Below are positions 24,274 to 31,997 of a DNA stretch of 64,000 bases, in pieces (within the stretch, counting starts at the first letter, position 1; each line of letters starts with the position of its first letter). The notes beneath the pieces are model-generated. The model was not told the DNA's origin, searched no databases, and worked only from the letters and a program-made list of their open reading frames with translations. The stretch is from JAPHTQ01 sp050295975 (GTDB taxonomy: Bacteria > Pseudomonadota > Gammaproteobacteria > Thiohalomonadales > Thiohalomonadaceae), in assembly GCA_050295975.1 (NCBI GenBank), contig JBNKQR010000003.1, forward strand, positions 20,540 through 84,539, in the 5' to 3' direction. Both the position numbers and the translations under genes were made by a program.

Positions 24274-24624
24274 TTACATCGTGTGGGTCTGTCGGTCCGA
24301 TTTCAATGCCCCGGCAAGATGCGTTTCAATCTTGCTGCGGGCGGAGCCGCCGTCCTGCTCACTGAATTGCACCCCAATACCGGCAGCACGGTTGCCCTGT
24401 GCGCCTTTGGGACTAATCCAGACGATCTTGCCAGCGACCGGCATCTTCTCTTTTTCGTCGATCAAGGTCAGTAGCATAAAGACCTCATCGCCGAGCTTGT
24501 AGGTCTTGGTGGTTGGGATAAAGAGGCCACCATTCTTAACAAAGGGCATGTAGGCGGCATATAGCGCGCTCTTGTCCTTAATGGTCAGGGAGAGAATCCC
24601 CTGTCTCGGGTTGGGCGTACTCAT
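24274..24624 (-). CDS. pilZ: PilZ domain protein (type IV pilus assembly type)
   Basis: A 116-residue single-domain protein of the type IV pilus PilZ type: LSLTIKDKSALYAAYMPFVKNGGLFIPT, YKLGDEVFMLLTLI, GKIVWISPKGAQGNRAAGIGVQF. Length and position behind holB match PilZ of Pseudomonas and relatives. The RxxxR and D/NxSxxG c-di-GMP-binding motifs are not evident, consistent with the canonical pilus PilZ, which does not bind the nucleotide. It starts 17 bases after the holB stop. Confidence 0.93.
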   Translation of the reverse strand: MSTPNPRQGILSLTIKDKSALYAAYMPFVKNGGLFIPTTKTYKLGDEVFMLLTLIDEKEKMPVAGKIVWISPKGAQGNRAAGIGVQFSEQDGGSARSKIETHLAGALKSDRQTHTM

Positions 24625-24640
24625 TATTGTGATTTCCCGT

Positions 24641-25627
24641 CTATACCTTGCGTTGTGTCCACGCCAGGAGAAGCTCTTCCAGTATCACCTGCTGATTGGT
24701 CTGGCCGTGAATCAGGCGCAGCCGCTGCAGGACCTTCTCCGCCAATGACTGAATAAACTCCAAGTCTACCCTTTCAATCAATCCATGCAACTGTTGCTGA
24801 CGCGCTGGATGACTCAGGCGGGCCCCCTGCGGGACCATCTTCAGCTTCACCATGTCGCTCAGCAGCAGGTAGAACCAGGGCAGGACCTTGCGCGTGCTAT
24901 GTCCCTGCCACTGTTCCGCCAGTTTAACCGGATTGGCCTTGCCCTCTGCCAGGGCGGTGAAGTCCCCAAGCAGCTCTTGATGCAGGTCGAGAATTCCCTC
25001 CTTTTCCAGTGCTACCGCCAACAACGGTGCCCCACCGGCCATCTGTAGCAGCTCTTCCGGAGTAGACGCCTCCTGCTGCTTCAGCCAGGCGATGGTCTGG
25101 GGTTCAGCCGTGGAGAGCGGACGAAAGGTCACCTGCTGACAGCGGCTGCGAATGGTCGGCAGCAGTGCCATAGGACGATTGGTGGTCAGCAGCAGGACGG
25201 TGTCCCCCGCTGGCTCTTCCAGAGTCTTGAGCAGGGCATTAGCGGAGTTGGGGTTGAGGGCGTCAGCGGGCTGCAACTGAATCACCCGCTGGCGGCCATA
25301 CTGGCTCTTCAGTGCCTGAAAGCGGGCCAGTTCGCGCACCGCCTCGATGCCGATCGCCTTGCCCTCCTCCTCCGGCGCCACCAGCAGATAGTCCGGATGA
25401 CTCCCGGCCTGCATCAGCATGCAGCCGCGGCAGCTATCACAGGCACTGCCATCTTCCCGTGGTGAATCGCAGAGAATGGCACGGCTGAAGCGGGTGGCGA
25501 AATCCGCTTTACCCAGTCCGGCGGGGCCGGTCAGTAACAGCGCATGGGGCAGACGCCCCGCCTGCAGTCGTTGCAGCAGGCCGTCCCAGAGGGATTGTTG
25601 CCAGGGATAGGGACTCAGTTCAGCCAT
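24641..25627 (-). CDS. holB: DNA polymerase III subunit delta prime
   Basis: A 328-residue clamp-loader subunit. It has an AAA+ N-terminal domain (LPHALLLTGPAGLGKADFATRF), four cysteines of the zinc module (C73, C82, C85, C88 region: ILCDSPRE..ACDSCRGCML), ANALLKTLEEP and LLLTTNRPMALLPTIRSRC, which is the sensor region. Length is typical of gammaproteobacterial HolB. It overlaps the 3' end of tmk by 8 bases, indicating coupling. Confidence 0.95.
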   Translation of the reverse strand: MAELSPYPWQQSLWDGLLQRLQAGRLPHALLLTGPAGLGKADFATRFSRAILCDSPREDGSACDSCRGCMLMQAGSHPDYLLVAPEEEGKAIGIEAVRELARFQALKSQYGRQRVIQLQPADALNPNSANALLKTLEEPAGDTVLLLTTNRPMALLPTIRSRCQQVTFRPLSTAEPQTIAWLKQQEASTPEELLQMAGGAPLLAVALEKEGILDLHQELLGDFTALAEGKANPVKLAEQWQGHSTRKVLPWFYLLLSDMVKLKMVPQGARLSHPARQQQLHGLIERVDLEFIQSLAEKVLQRLRLIHGQTNQQVILEELLLAWTQRKV

Positions 25628-26252
25628 TTTTCGCCTTCAGGTATCCGCTGATGAGTTGTGTCAGTTGAGCCTGTACCTGTTCCAGGGATTGCGAGGCATC
25701 GACCAGACGATAGCGTTGCGGATGGCGTTCGGCCTGGTCCAGGTAGCCCTGACGTACCCGCTCGAAGAAGTCGATCTTCTCACGCTCGAAACGGTCCGGT
25801 TCACCGCGCTCGTTGGCGCGGGCCAGGCCCTGGCTCACCGGCAGGTCGAGGAAAAAGGTCAGGTCAGGGCGCAGCTCTCCCTGCACCCACTGCTCCAGTT
25901 GGGCGATGCGTTCATTATCGATACCTCGGCCTGCGCCCTGGTAGGCGTAGGTGGCGTCGGTGAAGCGGTCGCAAAGCACCCACTGGCCACGCTCCAGGGC
26001 GGGCAGGATCAATTCATTGAGATGCTGGGCACGGGCGGCGAACATCAATAGCAGTTCGGTATCGCTGTGCATGGTGGTGTTGTGCTTATCCAGCAGCAGT
26101 TCCCGGATTTTCTCTGCTAACGGTGTACCACCGGGCTCACGGGTAAGGACCACATCCAGGCCAGCGGCCTGCAGTTGTTGATGGATAAAGGCGAGGTTGG
26201 TGCTCTTACCGCTACCTTCGCTGCCTTCCAGGGTGATAAAACGTCCGCGCAT
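25620..26252 (-). CDS. tmk: Thymidylate kinase
   Basis: A 210-residue dTMP kinase. It has the P-loop FITLEGSEGSGKST, the DR(Y/F) motif in VLCDRFTDATYAYQGAGRG, the TREPGGTPLAE element and the LID region. ATG 26252 was chosen because family members begin immediately before RGRFITLEG; six further codons upstream are unlikely. It is the first gene of tmk-holB-pilZ. The usual upstream partners mltG and pabC are not here; an unknown gene lies 62 bases further upstream. Confidence 0.96.
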   Translation of the reverse strand: MRGRFITLEGSEGSGKSTNLAFIHQQLQAAGLDVVLTREPGGTPLAEKIRELLLDKHNTTMHSDTELLLMFAARAQHLNELILPALERGQWVLCDRFTDATYAYQGAGRGIDNERIAQLEQWVQGELRPDLTFFLDLPVSQGLARANERGEPDRFEREKIDFFERVRQGYLDQAERHPQRYRLVDASQSLEQVQAQLTQLISGYLKAKNG

Positions 26253-26314
26253 GTTAGGGCCTGTCCACACTCCGCCAGTTACAAGCGGATAATCCTACCA
26301 TACAGCCAAAGCGG

Positions 26315-26887
26315 TTAAGCCTTTTCTTCAGGCGGTGCCAACAGGGATTCGATGTTCTGTCCCAGTTGCTTCACCAGTGGCGGCGCCTCAACCTCCATAA
26401 CGTGCTCGATCACCCACTTGTTGTCCTCGCCGCCCATAACTTCATCACAGAGGGTGCCGAAGTAGCGCAGCATCGGGTAGCTCGGCTCACCGTTTGTAGC
26501 TGCAAACTCGGCGTACCCCTCCAGGTGGTGATTCAGCTTCTCGATAATTGCCTCGCGATAGGTCGCTGGATCGCCCTTAAGCTCCTCCACCTGATTCTCG
26601 ACTACGGTGTTAATCAGATGTTTGGCCAGCGCCTGAGTGAAACGTCCTCGCTGCTCCTCTTCCACCATTTCGTAGGCCTTTCGGTCCGCCAACTGCAGAA
26701 GAAAGATGGCAAGTTCACTAATAAAGTCAATTAGTTGCGCGTTACTCTTAAAGTTAAATCCCTCGTTAAACATCTTGGTGGCCGTACCGGAAGCCATCTT
26801 CCAGATATTCATCCCTGCCACCCCTGCGATGGTCTCGATGGATTTCGGGGTCGATTTGTTGTGCCAACGACTTCTGATTCGCGCCAT
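26315..26887 (-). CDS. Conserved unknown helical protein
   Basis: A 190-residue, largely helical soluble protein that I do not recognise. It starts MARIRSRWHNKSTPKSIE and has an amphipathic region (KSNAQLIDFISELAIFLLQLADRKAYEMVEEE) and an acidic C-terminus (LAPPEEKA). No signal peptide, metal motif or DNA-binding motif can be seen. GAGGAAG lies just upstream of the ATG. It lies upstream of tmk on the same strand and is divergent from the gene at 26980, with 92 bases between them. Confidence 0.75.
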   Translation of the reverse strand: MARIRSRWHNKSTPKSIETIAGVAGMNIWKMASGTATKMFNEGFNFKSNAQLIDFISELAIFLLQLADRKAYEMVEEEQRGRFTQALAKHLINTVVENQVEELKGDPATYREAIIEKLNHHLEGYAEFAATNGEPSYPMLRYFGTLCDEVMGGEDNKWVIEHVMEVEAPPLVKQLGQNIESLLAPPEEKA

Positions 26888-26979
26888 GCTACTTCCTCTG
26901 GATATTCATATGTTCTGGCAAGCTTGATTTCGCCTTGATAGCCTAAAGATCAGATGGGTCTCTAACCTTGGGTTTCTGA

Positions 26980-28050
26980 ATGGCGAATACAAGCAACAGT
27001 GTACCGAGCGGAATTCTGGCACATAAACTGGCCGGAATGGTACAGCACAACTGCAACATCTCCGATGCGCTGCATGCCCGCAACTATTCGCTCTGTATCT
27101 ACCTGCTCAAGATGCGCGAATTCTATCGCTGGGAGAAAGGCTTCGCCTACCGCGATTCGCTACCCAAGGAACTGCTGGGGGAGTGGATCAGCGAGCGTGA
27201 GCAGCTCTGGTGCACCCTGGATGAGAAGGAATTCCGCCCCATCATGCTGGCCGGACAGGCCAATAATCCCTTCGATGCTGAGGTCATCAATTCTCAAATC
27301 GAGTCTCATGGCCTGCTCTACAGCGGCGGCTACTGCGGCGCCAAACCTCACTTTTTTCTCGCCGAGCTGGAACAGAAGGTCGAGAAAGAAGGCACCACCA
27401 TCTACATTGCGGGTAGAGAGTTTGCACGTGAGATAACCGCACCGCCGGCACTGAGTCTGGGCAAAACCGTGTTCCTGCGCCGCGAATCCTTGAGTCGTAT
27501 GATCTGGGAAAAGCTGGAAGAGTGGGGCTGGCACGACCAGAACCGGGCCATTGCCCGCGCCAGCCATGACTATCACTTTGATCGCGCCTTCGATCAGGCG
27601 CTGGAGAAGATGACCGGCGACGAAATGCAGACCCTGTTGCAGCACGAACTGGGCGAAGTAGAAGTCGGTCGTGAGCTTGGACCTGAATGGGAAGAGATGC
27701 TCGCCACCCTCCCCCGCTCCCGTGCTGAATTTACCATGCGCGCCATTCGCGACCATCTGGTCGACTGTCGCCGGACCCTGCCATGGATGCTGGATGAGGG
27801 GCGCGATACTTCGCTGCACTTCTACATGGCCAACTTTGCCACCCTGCGGAAGGATATCTTTCCCGCACTGAGCAGTGCGTATGAACGTTGGCTCGATGGG
27901 GATAAAGGCAAGAAGCTGCGTGAAACTCTCAAGCGTGCTACCGATCACTGGCAGGCACAGGCGGAAAAGGCATTAGTGCTCTTTCGGCAGCATGGGGATA
28001 ATGAAAAAGAGCTAATGAAGGCACTGGATGCGATGGATGTAAAATTCTGA
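26980..28050 (+). CDS. Conserved unknown protein (possibly Sfum_1244 family)
   Basis: A 356-residue soluble protein of unknown function. Visible stretches are YSLCIYLLKMREFYRWEKGF, SGGYCGAKPHFFLAELE, AGREFAREITAPPALSLGKT, LRRESLSRMIWEKLEEWGW and LHFYMANFATLRKDIFPAL. From memory it resembles the protein set called Sfum_1244 family, found in sulfur-metabolising bacteria, but I cannot verify this. There are no membrane segments or classical catalytic motifs; several aromatic/Cys-containing clusters are conserved-looking. The reading frame is long with good coding character and is transcribed divergently from the preceding unknown gene. Confidence 0.75.
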   Translation: MANTSNSVPSGILAHKLAGMVQHNCNISDALHARNYSLCIYLLKMREFYRWEKGFAYRDSLPKELLGEWISEREQLWCTLDEKEFRPIMLAGQANNPFDAEVINSQIESHGLLYSGGYCGAKPHFFLAELEQKVEKEGTTIYIAGREFAREITAPPALSLGKTVFLRRESLSRMIWEKLEEWGWHDQNRAIARASHDYHFDRAFDQALEKMTGDEMQTLLQHELGEVEVGRELGPEWEEMLATLPRSRAEFTMRAIRDHLVDCRRTLPWMLDEGRDTSLHFYMANFATLRKDIFPALSSAYERWLDGDKGKKLRETLKRATDHWQAQAEKALVLFRQHGDNEKELMKALDAMDVKF

Positions 28051-28100
28051 CGGCAATTGGTATGCTGCAATACCATTAGCTAAAATCTTCTGGTATCCGC

Positions 28101-28784
28101 ATGCTCAAAACAGAACGAAAAAATTATAAAAATGGCGCGTTCCTGTTTGTGGCCACTCTACTATTCCAGACACCGGCTCAGGCCATCACCATCGATCTGG
28201 GTGCCAGCTTCTCACAGCCTGTAGTCGAAACCCGTCTAGTTGATAGCAATACAAAACTTGCCGAAAGTGCTTCCAATTCTTCTCTATGGCCCTCCATCTC
28301 TCTGCAATCCAGAGAGCGTTTTATAGGGAATAGCAACTGGGGCTATTCGCTAAGTGCGATGGCGTGGTACTACTCTGTCGACAAACAGAAAGAGCACGAC
28401 AACTTAGTTGACTACAACACCTCAGTTGAAGGCTATTACGCCTATCTGACACCGACCCTCTACTATCGCTTCGGTGACAGATACGTCATGGAGAGTAAAG
28501 ACAGATGGAACTGGTCTATAGGGATTGGCCTTGGTATCGGCTATCTGGTGGCCAACGGCAACGTCTACACCAACTATTCATCAACCAAGACGACAGAAAA
28601 AATCAGTATCAATAATGGTGCCGCATCCAGCGGGATATTTATCGAAGCGGTAAGAAACCGCTGGTTCGTACGTTTTTCTTCCTACGGACCTGAATCTGAC
28701 AACATTGATAAAAGGCTGAAGGTACGGTTAAGTGATAACACCATCACCATCGGCAAGCGCTTTGAGTTGAGAGAGCTTTTCTAA
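28101..28784 (+). CDS. Exported beta-rich protein, possible small outer-membrane barrel
   Basis: A 227-residue protein with a signal peptide (KNGAFLFVATLLFQTPAQA, predicted cleavage after A28). The mature part alternates aromatic and polar residues (GYSLSAMAWYYSVD, GYYAYLTPTLYYRFGD, WNWSIGIGLGIGYLVANG, RWFVRFSSYG) and ends ITIGKRFELRELF, a pattern of outer-membrane beta strands with a terminal Phe. The family was not recognised. An intrinsic terminator follows 5 bases after the stop, so it is probably a single-gene unit. Confidence 0.65.
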   Translation: MLKTERKNYKNGAFLFVATLLFQTPAQAITIDLGASFSQPVVETRLVDSNTKLAESASNSSLWPSISLQSRERFIGNSNWGYSLSAMAWYYSVDKQKEHDNLVDYNTSVEGYYAYLTPTLYYRFGDRYVMESKDRWNWSIGIGLGIGYLVANGNVYTNYSSTKTTEKISINNGAASSGIFIEAVRNRWFVRFSSYGPESDNIDKRLKVRLSDNTITIGKRFELRELF

Positions 28785-28788
28785 CAAT

Positions 28789-28816
28789 AAAAAGCCCGCA
28801 TTAGCGGGCTTTTTTT
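28789..28816 (+). terminator. Intrinsic terminator after the exported beta-rich protein
   Basis: AAAGCCCGC and GCGGGCTTT arms with an ATTA loop (28800-28803), A-rich before and seven T after, so it works on both strands. It ends the 28101 gene and also faces the minus-strand gene ending at 28854. Confidence 0.9.
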
Positions 28817-28853
28817 ACTTCGTTCTTCAGAGAAAATCTATCTGAATTTAGAG

Positions 28854-29492
28854 TTAAAATATCACACGTGACTTACAAAGAGTTGTCTTCGCTGCAGTCA
28901 TAATCATTGATGAGGCTGGAAAATTCGCGAAACAACTCCACTCCATGCTTGTTCCACCCATAACCGGTATTGGAACAAGAGCAACTTTTTTCCCAGCACC
29001 AAATTCACTGGAAAGTTGCGCAAGAAACACACCATTTTTTACAATAGAAACCTGAACGATGTACAGACTACTCAAACTTTTTTCCTCAAGCCCCAACTCC
29101 TTGAATGACTTTGGCCATTCGCCATTCATTGAGTAATATTCAACTATAGAGAATTTGAGTGGGTGCAATGTTGCAAGCACTTGAGATAGTTTTGCCAGAA
29201 ACACCATTTGATTTGCCAAAACGGGCTCATCTTTGTCTGCTGTGTACTCAGAATTACCAAACAACTGAGCGTTAGAGCTTAGTTCGGGCAGTTGCGCTAT
29301 GGCTGCCGATTTTCCGCGAATTGTAACCGTCTCCTGCTTTGTCGCTGATGAACAAGGACGTTGTTGATAGGCTGTCTTACCGTTAACATCTGTACACTTA
29401 TAGAATCCCTCTTTTGCATTTACTACAGTCACAGAACTAAAGATAAATAAGAGCGAAAGGAGTGACGGTAGCGATACGCGGAGAAATGACAT
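28854..29492 (-). CDS. DUF4124 domain fused to a pilin-like C-terminal domain, exported
   Basis: A 212-residue protein starting with a signal peptide (MSFLRVSLPSLLSLLFIFSS, cleavage near VNA). The first mature part (GFYKCTDVNGKTAYQQRPCSS) is DUF4124. The C-terminal 110 residues (LKFSIVEYYSMNGEWPKSFKELG, then a Gly/Trp-Cys region MEWSCFAN) look like the globular part of type IV pilin but lack the hydrophobic pilin helix. The start at 29492 is chosen from the signal peptide; the frame runs 48 codons further upstream without coding appearance. Possibly a periplasmic accessory protein; function is unknown. Confidence 0.65.
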   Translation of the reverse strand: MSFLRVSLPSLLSLLFIFSSVTVVNAKEGFYKCTDVNGKTAYQQRPCSSATKQETVTIRGKSAAIAQLPELSSNAQLFGNSEYTADKDEPVLANQMVFLAKLSQVLATLHPLKFSIVEYYSMNGEWPKSFKELGLEEKSLSSLYIVQVSIVKNGVFLAQLSSEFGAGKKVALVPIPVMGGTSMEWSCFANFPASSMIMTAAKTTLCKSRVIF

Positions 29493-29689
29493 AGTTATTT
29501 TTTGCCAAACGCTCGTGTGAGCGCTACACAAACTGTGTAGAGATAGATTCACCTTAAGCCAATTCCCAGGCACTAGATGACCATCAAAATTTGGAGACCT
29601 CATTCGCCAACCAATTAATCGCTCAACCTTGTCCATGGGGCAATCCTAGCAGAATTCAATTCACATATTCACAATGAATATTATCACGC

Positions 29690-29720
29690 AAAAAAAAAGC
29701 CCGCATCAGCGGGCTTTTTT
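29690..29720 (-). terminator. Intrinsic terminator downstream of the cysteine-less DsrC gene (bidirectional)
   Basis: GCCCGC (29699-29704) pairs with GCGGGC (29709-29714) around ATCA, with nine A on the left and six T on the right. On the minus strand it follows the stop of the DsrC-like gene at 29747 by about 27 bases. The hairpin is nearly identical to those at 28789 and 51759. Confidence 0.88.
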
Positions 29721-29746
29721 ATACATCGGTTCCGGTAAGAGGCAGA

Positions 29747-30085
29747 TTAATATCCACCTTTACGACGGCTCTCAGGAACACCGGCGATCTTGGCAGCCTG
29801 TTTTGAGGGCTGCATCGGGAACAGGGTGTAGAGATCTTTTGCCTGTAGCTTCTCTCCCCACTTGTCGGACATCGCCTTAACAATGTTACGGTCGTTAGGT
29901 TGATTGCCGTTGTTGTTGAGGTACTCGTCACGCAGGAAGTTGATCAGGTCCCAGGACTTTTCGGTCAGTTCAACACCTTCGGCAGCGGCAATGGCTTTGG
30001 CCACATCTTCGTTCCAGTCTTCGATATTGACCAGGTAACCGTTGTCGTTTGCTTCGATGCTGTTTCCGTTTACTTCGTATGCCAT
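29747..30085 (-). CDS. DsrC-like protein lacking both redox cysteines (RspA type)
   Basis: A 112-residue member of the DsrC/TusE/RspA family: MAYEVNGNSIEANDNGYLVNIEDW, SWDLINFLRDEYLNNNGNQP, LYTLFPMQPSKQAAKIAGVP. In DsrC the C-terminal arm carries two cysteines; here the first position is Ala (KQAAKIAG) and the last is replaced (RRKGGY), and the whole protein has no Cys. That excludes sulfur transfer by the DsrC or TusE mechanism and fits the proposed regulatory RspA class. It is the distal gene of the minus-strand group that diverges from dsrA, with a terminator directly behind. The true DsrC is at 35787. Confidence 0.9.
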   Translation of the reverse strand: MAYEVNGNSIEANDNGYLVNIEDWNEDVAKAIAAAEGVELTEKSWDLINFLRDEYLNNNGNQPNDRNIVKAMSDKWGEKLQAKDLYTLFPMQPSKQAAKIAGVPESRRKGGY

Positions 30086-30150
30086 GATTTTCTCCTATCT
30101 AGCAAGTCTCAGTGCAATGAAAAAAAATGGGATAAAAATATAAGAATATA

Positions 30151-30825
30151 CTAAACCGCTTTGTGTGGAATGAACAACCCGCAACCCATTATTTGTAGTG
30201 CATGGGGTCCAACTCCGATTTCCTGTAGACGTACCGCATCAGCGAAAGAGAGATCGGCGATTAACACACTTCGCGTCAACAGCTCCCCATCGGGAAGGGT
30301 AAAACGGGTCTCTTTGCCGCAGAGTAGCTTCTTGAAACTCAATCCCGCCGCTTTAAGTTCAGCAACCTGCTGCGCGACAAATTCCTCTTCGCTCTGTCCC
30401 GATTTGGTAACCGCCACATAACGGGAATAGAGCGTATTGGTCGCACTCAAAGGATGAGCCACGCCCTCGCCTACTTCGATCTCGCTACCACCCACCTGTA
30501 GTCTCTGTCCGCTGAGAGCCATGGCATCTTCAATACGTTCCCTGGGCAGGCGCAGGATCAGCTTGGTACGGCGCGAGGGATATAGCACTTCACCACTACC
30601 GTGAGGACGCTCCCAGCCGTTACCTGAATCGGCGACAAAGATGAGATGCAAACCGGCTTGTGATTCCGTAGCAAACCAGGGCAGGGCCTGCTGTATCGCG
30701 TTTGAGAGTGCCCAGGCGTGATCAACCGGCAGGCTTTTGCAACGTATGGCGAACTGAAGATCGAGCACATTCTCCGCTACAACGAATTGGCTGATGTCTG
30801 TCTCTTCCTCTTCCTGCCACATCAC
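30151..30825 (-). CDS. Cas6/Cmx6-like RAMP-fold protein without a CRISPR locus
   Basis: A 224-residue protein whose layout resembles the type I-MYXAN Cas6/Cmx6 family: LDLQFAIRCKSLPVDHAWAL near residues 20-42, ALPWFA, LHLIFVADSG, YPSRRTKLILRLPRERIEDAM, LYSRYV, and a C-terminal glycine loop LQEIGVGPHALQIMGCGLF followed by IPHK. No CRISPR repeats, other cas genes or adaptation genes occur in the window. It sits 6 bases before the 234-aa unknown in a group divergent from dsrA. His and Arg/Lys residues that might serve RNA binding are present, but cleavage activity is not established. The assignment is from memory of the family pattern. Confidence 0.7.
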   Translation of the reverse strand: MMWQEEEETDISQFVVAENVLDLQFAIRCKSLPVDHAWALSNAIQQALPWFATESQAGLHLIFVADSGNGWERPHGSGEVLYPSRRTKLILRLPRERIEDAMALSGQRLQVGGSEIEVGEGVAHPLSATNTLYSRYVAVTKSGQSEEEFVAQQVAELKAAGLSFKKLLCGKETRFTLPDGELLTRSVLIADLSFADAVRLQEIGVGPHALQIMGCGLFIPHKAV

Positions 30826-30830
30826 GCGAT

Positions 30831-31535
30831 TTACTCCGGGAGCCTGGAGCGCAGTTCGTCACGATCGAACCACCACTTATCCGCCGGAACCAGCACATCG
30901 AGAATCATCGCCAGGCGCGGCAGAAACTTGTCCGGCTCCTTCAATTCGAGACGGTCCATCCAGATGTCGAACAGCTCCTGAGTGTCACAGGCTCCATTGG
31001 TATAGCGGCGTGCCACCTGGCCCAACAGCTGGCCGGTGAAGAATTGTAGTTCGTCACGTTGCTTCTCTTTGGCCCGCATATCGACCAGATAGCAGGCCAC
31101 CGCGGCGGCCACACCGGCGCCGTCGGAGTTATCCGGGGTCTCATCCACCAGGTGCTGCAGCATAGCGACGCTCAGTTCCGGATCGATGGGATAGGTAACG
31201 CCTAGCCAGATACCGTGGGCCAGGGCGGCCACCGCATCATCCTTACCTGCCTGATAGATGATGTCACACGCCTCGACCGCCTGTTGCCACTGCTCGTTTG
31301 CAATTGCAATATCGAGCGCCTCTTTCGCCGCTGTGTCTGCCTCGGCTTCGCGGCCTACCAGATCGAGCAGGATATAGCCGCTATCCAGCAGCGGCTTGAG
31401 ACGCTCCAGCCCACTCAGCGTAGCCAGGGCAGTTTCCAGTTCGCCAAGTTTAGTCACCAGCAGTTCACTGGACTGCACTGTATCCTCAGCACCCTCGGCT
31501 TCACGGTGATGGTCGTCGATGTTCAGATATTTCAC
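30831..31535 (-). CDS. Conserved unknown helical-repeat protein of the dsr-divergent group
   Basis: A 234-residue acidic, almost entirely helical protein, not recognised. It begins MKYLNIDDHHREAEG; later segments (AAKEALDIAIANEQWQQAVEACDIIYQAG, then AVAALAHGIWLGVTYP) look like TPR-type helical hairpins. It ends 6 bases before the Cas6-like gene start, suggesting translational linkage, and lies 33 bases after the 58-codon gene. There is no signal peptide. A scaffold or binding role is only an impression from the helical repeats. Confidence 0.7.
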   Translation of the reverse strand: MKYLNIDDHHREAEGAEDTVQSSELLVTKLGELETALATLSGLERLKPLLDSGYILLDLVGREAEADTAAKEALDIAIANEQWQQAVEACDIIYQAGKDDAVAALAHGIWLGVTYPIDPELSVAMLQHLVDETPDNSDGAGVAAAVACYLVDMRAKEKQRDELQFFTGQLLGQVARRYTNGACDTQELFDIWMDRLELKEPDKFLPRLAMILDVLVPADKWWFDRDELRSRLPE

Positions 31536-31567
31536 GGCCGGTCCTATCTATATATATGGTGAGTCAA

Positions 31568-31744
31568 TCAGGTGAAGCTAGCTTCCAGGCGGTCTTCCCA
31601 GTTTTCCGGGGTGTCCGGATAGGGCGGCTTAACGTCGATGCGGAAGAACATCTCGCTCTTGGAGCGCTCCTTAACCACCTCCAGCAACTGGTCAAAGTTC
31701 TCTAACTGGGGGTTTTGGATCAGCACTTCGCTCAGATATAACAT
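31568..31744 (-). CDS. Small conserved-looking protein at the head of the dsr-divergent group
   Basis: A 58-residue ORF (MLYLSEVLIQNPQLENFDQL ... ENWEDRLEASFT) on the minus strand. It begins at ATG 31744 with a strong GGAGG ribosome binding site 5 bases upstream and stops 32 bases before the next gene start, so it looks like a real leader gene of the operon. An extended -10 promoter candidate lies about 85 bases upstream. Family unknown; the composition is that of a small soluble protein. Confidence 0.6.
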   Translation of the reverse strand: MLYLSEVLIQNPQLENFDQLLEVVKERSKSEMFFRIDVKPPYPDTPENWEDRLEASFT

Positions 31745-31827
31745 GCGGCCTCCTTCCGAATAGATCGCCTACACAATATGTGCCCAGGTTGTGTACAACT
31801 CAAGCTTAGTGGGCTCGATGCGGCGCG

Positions 31828-31836
31828 ATAATACCA
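31828..31836 (-). promoter_or_regulatory. Putative extended -10 promoter for the dsr-divergent group
   Basis: Minus strand TGGTATTAT, matching the extended -10 consensus, about 85 bases before the small-protein ATG. It lies inside a 16-base string (31825-31840) that recurs exactly in front of the histidine kinase gene at 48539-48554. Confidence 0.45.
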
Positions 31837-31997
31837 CAGCAAAAAACATTCTCCAGACGGCCGAAACATCCTCCACAATTGGCGTCTATCCCCAATGCGC
31901 CGCACCAATCGCTTCAACTAGCGACCGTAATGATATGTTTTTTCAATACTTACTATTGCCGCGCTGTAATGAGTGTGGGGGGTAGTTAATACGGCCA

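Noticed and set aside
28058..28075. TGGTAT-N6-ATACCA dyad before the exported beta-rich protein gene
   Set aside because: Short arms and no conserved promoter elements at a fitting distance, so not listed as a site.
29747..30085. Naming this gene tusE or dsrC
   Set aside because: Both names imply a C-terminal sulfur-carrying cysteine, and this protein has none.
30151..30825. A CRISPR-Cas locus around the Cas6-like gene
   Set aside because: No direct repeat array and no other cas gene were seen on either side.
31732..31917. A 61-codon minus-strand frame in the dsr-divergent intergenic region
   Set aside because: No ribosome site, atypical composition, and it overlaps the promoter region and the start of the better supported 58-codon gene.
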